Assembly: GCA_050949055.1 (NCBI GenBank)
Contig: JBMNFA010000003.1
Span: 1-64,000, forward strand
Length of the DNA: 64,000 nucleotides
From: JAEZJZ01 sp050949055
GTDB lineage: Bacteria; Bacillota; UBA994; UBA5500
Reading direction: 5' to 3'
The translations under genes were made by a program, and so were the position numbers. Position 1 is the first letter of the stretch, and the number at the start of each line of letters is the position of its first letter. The notes under the pieces were generated by a model that was not told the origin of the DNA, did not search any database, and saw nothing but the letters and a program-made list of their open reading frames with translations. Of this stretch, positions 58,843 through 64,000 are shown piece after piece.

Positions 58843-58861
58843 CATCAACCAAAGAAATGAG

Positions 58862-61372
58862 TTAGGTGAAATCCAATCGCCTCAGAACCTTCACTATCCT
58901 CATCGGCATTACCCTTAGCTCATGCACTGTTCCAATCGGCTGCCCATCCAACAATATCTCGTCGCCAACAACTTTCACCGTCTTCCCAGCAATCTCAAAC
59001 CCCTCCACTGCCGTGTCCTCGTCCAACTGCTTCGACGTCAGGTTGACCTGCACGGCCTCGCTCAGGCGTTGCAGCTCCTTCCACAACCTAATCTCGTCTT
59101 CGGATTTCAGGCTGAGTTCGGGAAGCTGCCTGGCACGCTTCAAGAGGTATGGAGTTGTATAGATGCGACGGCGAACGCCATAGCCTGCAGGGACTACCGG
59201 GCCAACGTTCTGCCACTTGTCCACCTCAAACAAGACATACTGTCCGGTAGGTCTCCTGCGCCGGCTGGGAATCGCTATCTCGCTGCGTTCAACCAGCTTG
59301 GCGTTCACGACCCTGCCCCAGCGGCGAACGCCATTAAGACCATCGGCACTGGCTCCAGCAGGCTCGTACAGTGCGACATACTCAATGTGTGACCATCCCC
59401 TGTGCAACTGATCAGCCGGGATATGGTAAGTTCGCGTTCGCAGATGGTACTCCAGATGGTCGCTGCCATTGGCCACGCCAACCATTACGTTACGCCGGGC
59501 GAACCGTTCTTCATAATACTGCTCGGTACCCTCTGTCTCGCCCCCTTGCTCATGGACAGTCTCAGGCGAGGCCAGGATTAGATCATCCAAAAGTCTCTCT
59601 ACCAGGCTGGTGTGGCCGGGTAAGAAGGGCAGCCCACCGATGCCTACCTGCTCGATGCTCTGGAGAAAGCGATGTGCCTGTCCATCCCTAACTCCCGCGT
59701 AGCGCTCCTCATCAGCATAGGGAAAGAGTATCACTGCACCGAAAGCTCCCCGCTTGTATTCGCCGCCTGCTTGCCTGTAGACTAGGGCATCACGATAGCG
59801 GTGCATGGTATTGATATCGTCTTCTTGCGGCCCCGGTTTATGATACTGTTCGCGATACCGGGTGCCAGGCAGGGCCGGGTCTATGCGGTACTTGGCGTCA
59901 AACACATAGCGGTAAGCAACATCAGAGTTGGCCTTATGCAAAGTGAGTATGCTATCGGGTCGCTGGGAAACCGTGGGCAACTCCGGCTGTCGCGTGTTAA
60001 AGCTTAACACGTAGCGCTCGCCTGTCTCTTCATTCTCAAACTCCAATTCGGCGCTGTGCCTGGTATCCAGCACCACCACTAGCCCCTCTCCCCTGATCGC
60101 GATGGCGCTCTGCCGCTTCATCCGATAGCGCTGGCGCAAGATGGAACCGAGAGCCAAGAAGCACCAGTATTCGTAAAGCTGGGCTACATCCTTTACCGAA
60201 AGCTGAAAGATCTCGCCCTGCAGGGAAAGCCCTTTAGTCAGCATTAAGTAGTAGCGATAGATCTCGCGGTATCCGGGGGCCATCTGCAATACCAGTGATT
60301 GACCATCCAGCCTAGTCAAGGGGCCGCACTCCCGCAGAAACTCCGCCTCCAGCATCAGCCGGGTGCTATGCAGCATCCGCTCAATGCTCCGAACAAGCTC
60401 CCCATCAGGTCTGCTACCCCTTAGGTAACGCCTCCGTAACTCGCCAAGCCTTTCCTGCACACGGCCAAGCATCCACTTCAGCATCCGGTTTTCGTAGGTA
60501 TCGTAGGATACGCGCTTGCGCGCATCCAGCATCCGCCTAGGCAGATACTTGGCACCGCCCACCTGTAACCCGTGACCGTTCAACTGCAGCTCGTGCGGAT
60601 GCCGTTCAAGCCAGCGCCGCGAGGCATGATCTGTTCTGCGCACTCGCTCCGGTCGCACCAGCGCATGGTCGGTGACAATTCTCTGGTGTGGCGATTTCCT
60701 CACTCGGGCAAAAGCCAGCCGCAGGCGCTCAAACAAGAAGGAAACAATGCTATAGAACTCCGCAAGGCTGCTCTGCCGCCGGGAGTTCAGCTTGGCTTGC
60801 AGATAAGTGCGGCGCAGAAAGTCGAAGGCCAGGTTATAGACCTCGCGGTTAACCTCATGCAGCAACTGCCAGTACTCCTCTTTGTATCGCAGCTTCACCG
60901 GAAATATCTCCAGCGTGACCCTAAGGGCGGTAAGCCCGCCAACCCGGACCTCAAACGTGCTCAGACCGATGTCATTGCGGAAGTTGAGCATCCCTGTCAG
61001 CGTTTGCCGCCGGCCCACCGGTTTCACTGCGTTGCGCAGATATTGGTCTCGATGGTAGAAGCTAATCTCCTGCCGGCCCTCTTGCTCGATCACAATCTCA
61101 TAAGGCGTCTGTTCATAAAAGCAGGCAAAAACCGGCTGCAGCTTAGCGTATGGCGCCAGTTGATCTTTCGCCTTTGGATCGAAACAGGCAGCCTGCGAGT
61201 ATTCTCCCTCTATGCTGAGCGTAGCCACATAGTGCTCGGTCAGGTTTTCCGGAATAATCCCCAGTCCGCAAGCCACCGGATGCACCGGCTTGCCTTTGAT
61301 GGTCAGGGTAAAAGCCCTGGTCTCGATATACAACAGCTTTGCGTCCTCAGATCCAATAGGATGTAAAGCCAT
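58862..61372 (-). CDS. DUF2357 nuclease-like protein, McrC-type partner
   Basis: About 836 residues from ATG 61372, overlapping the upstream ATPase gene by 26 bases. The middle contains the DUF2357 region (NEVNREVYNLAFDFLRRTYL, KWMLGRVQERLGEL). Around residues 480-560 is a PD-(D/E)xK-like core: VVVLDTRHSAELEFEN and YRYVFDAKYRI (D and K in DAKY). Such proteins replace McrC beside McrB-type GTPases in modification-dependent (type IV) restriction systems. The C-terminal 250 residues (YHIPADQLHRGWSHIEYVAL and on) form a separate domain of unknown role. Coupled translation with the McrB-like gene fits one complex. Confidence 0.85.
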   Translation of the reverse strand: MALHPIGSEDAKLLYIETRAFTLTIKGKPVHPVACGLGIIPENLTEHYVATLSIEGEYSQAACFDPKAKDQLAPYAKLQPVFACFYEQTPYEIVIEQEGRQEISFYHRDQYLRNAVKPVGRRQTLTGMLNFRNDIGLSTFEVRVGGLTALRVTLEIFPVKLRYKEEYWQLLHEVNREVYNLAFDFLRRTYLQAKLNSRRQSSLAEFYSIVSFLFERLRLAFARVRKSPHQRIVTDHALVRPERVRRTDHASRRWLERHPHELQLNGHGLQVGGAKYLPRRMLDARKRVSYDTYENRMLKWMLGRVQERLGELRRRYLRGSRPDGELVRSIERMLHSTRLMLEAEFLRECGPLTRLDGQSLVLQMAPGYREIYRYYLMLTKGLSLQGEIFQLSVKDVAQLYEYWCFLALGSILRQRYRMKRQSAIAIRGEGLVVVLDTRHSAELEFENEETGERYVLSFNTRQPELPTVSQRPDSILTLHKANSDVAYRYVFDAKYRIDPALPGTRYREQYHKPGPQEDDINTMHRYRDALVYRQAGGEYKRGAFGAVILFPYADEERYAGVRDGQAHRFLQSIEQVGIGGLPFLPGHTSLVERLLDDLILASPETVHEQGGETEGTEQYYEERFARRNVMVGVANGSDHLEYHLRTRTYHIPADQLHRGWSHIEYVALYEPAGASADGLNGVRRWGRVVNAKLVERSEIAIPSRRRRPTGQYVLFEVDKWQNVGPVVPAGYGVRRRIYTTPYLLKRARQLPELSLKSEDEIRLWKELQRLSEAVQVNLTSKQLDEDTAVEGFEIAGKTVKVVGDEILLDGQPIGTVHELRVMPMRIVKVLRRLDFT

Positions 61373-63500
61373 CTTCCTCAAACCTCCGCAGCATGTTGGC
61401 CAGCTTGGCCGCGCTGCGCGGATAGATACCCATGTTCCCACCGCTTTCAAATTCCTGCAGCCTGGCCAGCAAATCATCGTTGGCTGTGCCGAGGTCCACC
61501 CCGCCAGAGTAGCGCAGCAGTTCGACCAACACTCGCTTCACCGGCTGCGAGCTGCCCTGAATGCGCGGCAGAATCTTCTGCAGCAGCTGGTAATCGAAAG
61601 CCTCGGCTTCCGGCAGCAGACCCAGTTGCTTGTTGTGCAGCATATAGATCACGACTTCATCCCGCACCCGGTAGCCCACATGCAGGTTAGCCTGGCTGAG
61701 AATGCGGTTGACCTCCACCAGCTTGTCCACCACATCATCCACAAACTGCGGATCGACAGTCAGCGCATCCGAAAGATGCACCCACAGCCCCCGTAGCTGG
61801 TTATTGCGGATGAGCACAGGCTCAGCTTCTCCGCTCGCCAATCCATAACCTTTTAAGTCCACTGTCGAGAATTCGATGGTGTTCGCCCGGTCGAGCACCT
61901 TCTTGCTGAAGGGATGTGTGGTTTCGTCCATGTTCACCGTACCCACCAGATAAAGGTTGTCCGGCAGGTTGATCCCGGCATAACGCTGCCGGTCCTCCTC
62001 CAGCCTGAAGTGATGTCCCTCGAACAACGGCTCCGTCTGGATGCGGCCTTCCACAGCTTGCCTGGTCTCCATCTTGCTGAGCAGGTCAGACATGTAGTGC
62101 TCCACCCGCGCCAAGTTCATCTCGTCCAATACCACTAAGTAAGGAACATTGGGATTCCCCCTGCACTCTTCCAGAATGCCAGTCAGCTCACCCGGCCGGA
62201 ATCTGCCTTCCAAGTCTAGATAACCCAGCAAGTCCGAGCCGTCGTTCCAATCGGGCCGCACCGAGATAATCCTCGACTCGGCAGAAATCGCCTTGGCAAA
62301 AAGCTTTGGCAGCAGGCTTTTGCCGGTGCCCGAAATACCCGCCAGAATCACAAAGGGTTTGCTGCGTAGCGAAAGGTAGAAGTTGCAGAGGTCGGGGTAA
62401 GTGTATTGGAAGCCTTTGTTCTTTATGAACTGATGAATTTCCTCAATCATCTCTTTCGGTGTTCGCAGCTCGGCGGGTCTTGGTGCTGATTCCGGTTCCG
62501 GCCGGTATACCTGGCGGTAAAGGTGAAGCATACGTTTCAAATCTTCTAGCAGGACATTGTCTTCAGGAATGCGGTCTCGATCATATTTCGAGTATGCAAT
62601 CAACCCTGCTTCATACTGCTTGGCCAGCCGCTCCTCACCGATCCTTGCGTCTCTCCATTGAAACCCGCTCAAATCCAGCTGTTCCCGAATGGAATCGGCT
62701 TTCTGGCGCAACAACTCCAAGCCGGCTTTCCCGGTATGCTGACGCAGAAACTCCGTCACTCCCAGCATCAACGTCAAATACACTGAATTCATATCCGAAC
62801 TGAACAAGTAGACAACATAGATCCCCGATTGTATCGATTCAGTAACGCTTCTATCAAGCACAGCCACCCATGGGACGGAAGCCCAGTTCCCCTGGCCGGC
62901 TGAACCAACTACTTTGTATTGGTTTTCTGGAGCCAGGCCACTGGCAGCGATAGCTGCTGGAATATCCTGAGTGATTGTCTTGGCTACTGGCACCGATCCC
63001 GAGAAGCGCTGATTGCGTGCATCTAGATACGATGACTGCACTTCCGCAATCAAAGGGCGCAACAGGCCTGGGCCTGTCGCTACACGGTGCTGGTAGTATT
63101 CTTCCAGTCGCCTGTCTGCCATTTGCCAAAGATCTTCCTTGTCCGCCAATGTCAATTGTTGCCATAGTTCAGGGTTAAGACGCATCCTATTTCCCTGGCG
63201 CTGCATCCAACCAGCGCGGCTATAAGCTGCAAAGGGATTATCAAGTACGAGGTTTTGTATCGCCCGTAGGCTCATGCTGGAAATGCTGTTTATGACCGCT
63301 CCATCACGGTCGACAGTTAAGCCTTCATTTAAACGGCCCATATAGAACTCCCGAAATTCATTGGTTGCGGCGTCAATGCTGACAAATCCATCACTATCCG
63401 CAAGCGGTAACACGGATCTCAGTAGTACCAACTTGTACGAGTAGTTAAGGCTAGAGCTTTGCACATACTCCTTGAATTGACGAACCAATTGATCTGACAT
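61347..63500 (-). CDS. McrB-like AAA+ GTPase with MrcB N-terminal domain
   Basis: About 717 residues from ATG 63500, with GGAGG upstream. Residues 130-320 match the MrcB N-terminal domain (GSAGQGNWASVPWVAVLDRS, GIYVVYLFSSDMNSVYLTLM), a probable reader of modified DNA. The AAA+ motor follows: Walker A ILAGISGTGKSLLPKLFA near residue 400, Walker B YLVVLDEMNLARVEHYMS, and the sensor region VGTVNMDETTHPFSKK, typical of McrB-type motors that use GTP. It is followed by the DUF2357 nuclease gene, so together they form a type IV restriction-like pair against modified foreign DNA. The first 100 residues are an extra helical domain. Confidence 0.9.
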   Translation of the reverse strand: MSDQLVRQFKEYVQSSSLNYSYKLVLLRSVLPLADSDGFVSIDAATNEFREFYMGRLNEGLTVDRDGAVINSISSMSLRAIQNLVLDNPFAAYSRAGWMQRQGNRMRLNPELWQQLTLADKEDLWQMADRRLEEYYQHRVATGPGLLRPLIAEVQSSYLDARNQRFSGSVPVAKTITQDIPAAIAASGLAPENQYKVVGSAGQGNWASVPWVAVLDRSVTESIQSGIYVVYLFSSDMNSVYLTLMLGVTEFLRQHTGKAGLELLRQKADSIREQLDLSGFQWRDARIGEERLAKQYEAGLIAYSKYDRDRIPEDNVLLEDLKRMLHLYRQVYRPEPESAPRPAELRTPKEMIEEIHQFIKNKGFQYTYPDLCNFYLSLRSKPFVILAGISGTGKSLLPKLFAKAISAESRIISVRPDWNDGSDLLGYLDLEGRFRPGELTGILEECRGNPNVPYLVVLDEMNLARVEHYMSDLLSKMETRQAVEGRIQTEPLFEGHHFRLEEDRQRYAGINLPDNLYLVGTVNMDETTHPFSKKVLDRANTIEFSTVDLKGYGLASGEAEPVLIRNNQLRGLWVHLSDALTVDPQFVDDVVDKLVEVNRILSQANLHVGYRVRDEVVIYMLHNKQLGLLPEAEAFDYQLLQKILPRIQGSSQPVKRVLVELLRYSGGVDLGTANDDLLARLQEFESGGNMGIYPRSAAKLANMLRRFEEDGFTSYWI

Positions 63501-63727
63501 GGTTCTGCCTCCTTCGTCAACTGTCATTGGTCGAATTTGACATGGGACCGGGATTGTCCTTCGTCATTACGGTATCTCCACCGTCAGATGGCTCTCTCGG
63601 CAAATAGGCAAAAACACGAAGGAGTATGGTGTTACTCAGGGTAGCACCACCAAGCCTGGCTGGCAGTAGAATTACTCGACCTTCTTATAGGCTCCAGCCG
63701 CGAAATCCTTTGCTGACAGAGTGTATT

Positions 63728-63763
63728 AAGAGGGCACATCGGTTAGTCATGATGTGCCCTCTT
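63728..63763 (-). terminator. Terminator of the gene entering from the right
   Basis: AAGAGGGCACATC and GATGTGCCCTCTT form a perfect 13-bp stem, 30 bases after the minus-strand stop at 63793. The remaining sequence 63501-63727 holds no supported gene; it should contain the promoter of the McrB-like gene. Confidence 0.75.
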
Positions 63764-63792
63764 GTTCATGATGACCTCATTCTGGTAGTCCG

Positions 63793-63999
63793 CTACCCCA
63801 ATATGCGCCAAATCCAGTTGCGCTTCTTGAAGTCTATACCAAAAAAGTTACATGCAGCATCAAGGTCCATCACAACGCATTCTCGAGACCTGGTTGCTTC
63901 AAGATCTTCTGGGAGCTCTTTTATGATACGGTCGGCTTCATATGTTTGCCCTGCGTTGTAGATCAGCTGAGAGTACTTCCGGTTAACATCAAAGGCCTT
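63793..63999 (-). CDS. C-terminal part of an unidentified protein, cut by the window end
   Basis: The last 68 codons of a minus-strand gene: KAFDVNRKYSQLIYNAGQTY, then EADRIIKELPEDLEATRSRE and on to WIWRILG with a TAG at 63793. The sequence is well composed and helical; I do not recognise the family. A strong terminator follows. Confidence 0.6.
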   Translation of the reverse strand, partial: KAFDVNRKYSQLIYNAGQTYEADRIIKELPEDLEATRSRECVVMDLDAACNFFGIDFKKRNWIWRILG

Positions 64000-64000
64000 A

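Overview
The window looks like a chromosomal piece of a Gram-positive, probably spore-forming member of the Bacillota (Clostridia-like, moderately GC-rich). This rests on a T-box in front of ileS, a lysine riboswitch in front of an amino-acid ABC transporter, AAGGAGG-type ribosome binding sites, a SpoIVB-like S55 peptidase, DUF3784 and S-layer-homology proteins, Nif11-type leader peptides, pyruvate phosphate dikinase, and a life style built on peptides and amino acids (Opp transporter, M55 and M20 hydrolases, amino-acid ABC uptake). No tRNA, rRNA, CRISPR array or complete transposon was seen.

Layout. 0-2.4 kb: minus-strand operon of a pyruvate-kinase-C-like protein, a GNAT acetyltransferase and a frameshifted aspartate racemase, preceded by a small NapH-like Fe-S membrane protein. 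2.6-7.4 kb: class V aminotransferase and T-box-controlled ileS. 7.4-10.2 kb: amino-acid ABC transporter behind a lysine riboswitch, so probably a lysine importer. 10.5-19.4 kb: MFS exporter, unknown protein, methyltransferase, frameshifted SpoIVB-like protein, D-aminopeptidase and ppdK. 19.4-30.5 kb: the most interesting block. It holds an RsbU-like phosphatase, two tiny proteins with a leader-like N-terminus and zinc-ribbon C-terminus, a 960-residue ATPase/BTAD (SARP-like) activator, two Nif11-type cysteine-rich precursor-like peptides, a glycerol-dehydrogenase-like enzyme and two FtsX-type permeases. Five promoters in this block share a GTTAG-N7-GTTAG direct repeat placed exactly 11 bp upstream of a TANNNT -10 hexamer, and a sixth is degenerate. 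This is the pattern expected of a SARP-type activator, so the block reads as a small regulon around a peptide system with no visible modifying enzyme.

30.9-38.4 kb: ECF sigma/anti-sigma pair with an autoregulatory promoter, an Opp transporter truncated at oppB with OppD and OppF fused, a Phd-Uma2 fusion and two small membrane proteins. 38.6-46.4 kb: an exonuclease-RecQ protein and a UvrD-like helicase lie between two direct copies of an SH3-protein/MntA/HepT locus. One copy is intact and one is collapsed. 46.9-58.8 kb: IclR regulator with a perfect operator palindrome, an aminotransferase plus M20 amidohydrolase unit, an S-layer-type protein beside a membrane LuxR regulator, a serine hydrolase, then a degraded second aminotransferase (carrying the ends of an IS21-like element) with a second M20 enzyme. 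58.8-63.5 kb: an McrB/DUF2357 type IV restriction-like pair. The window ends inside an unidentified minus-strand gene.

Several genes are broken by single-base frame changes (about 780, 13858, 14410, 53325, possibly 41520). They could be true decay or uncorrected sequence errors. All gene functions are read from motifs by eye; no database search was run.
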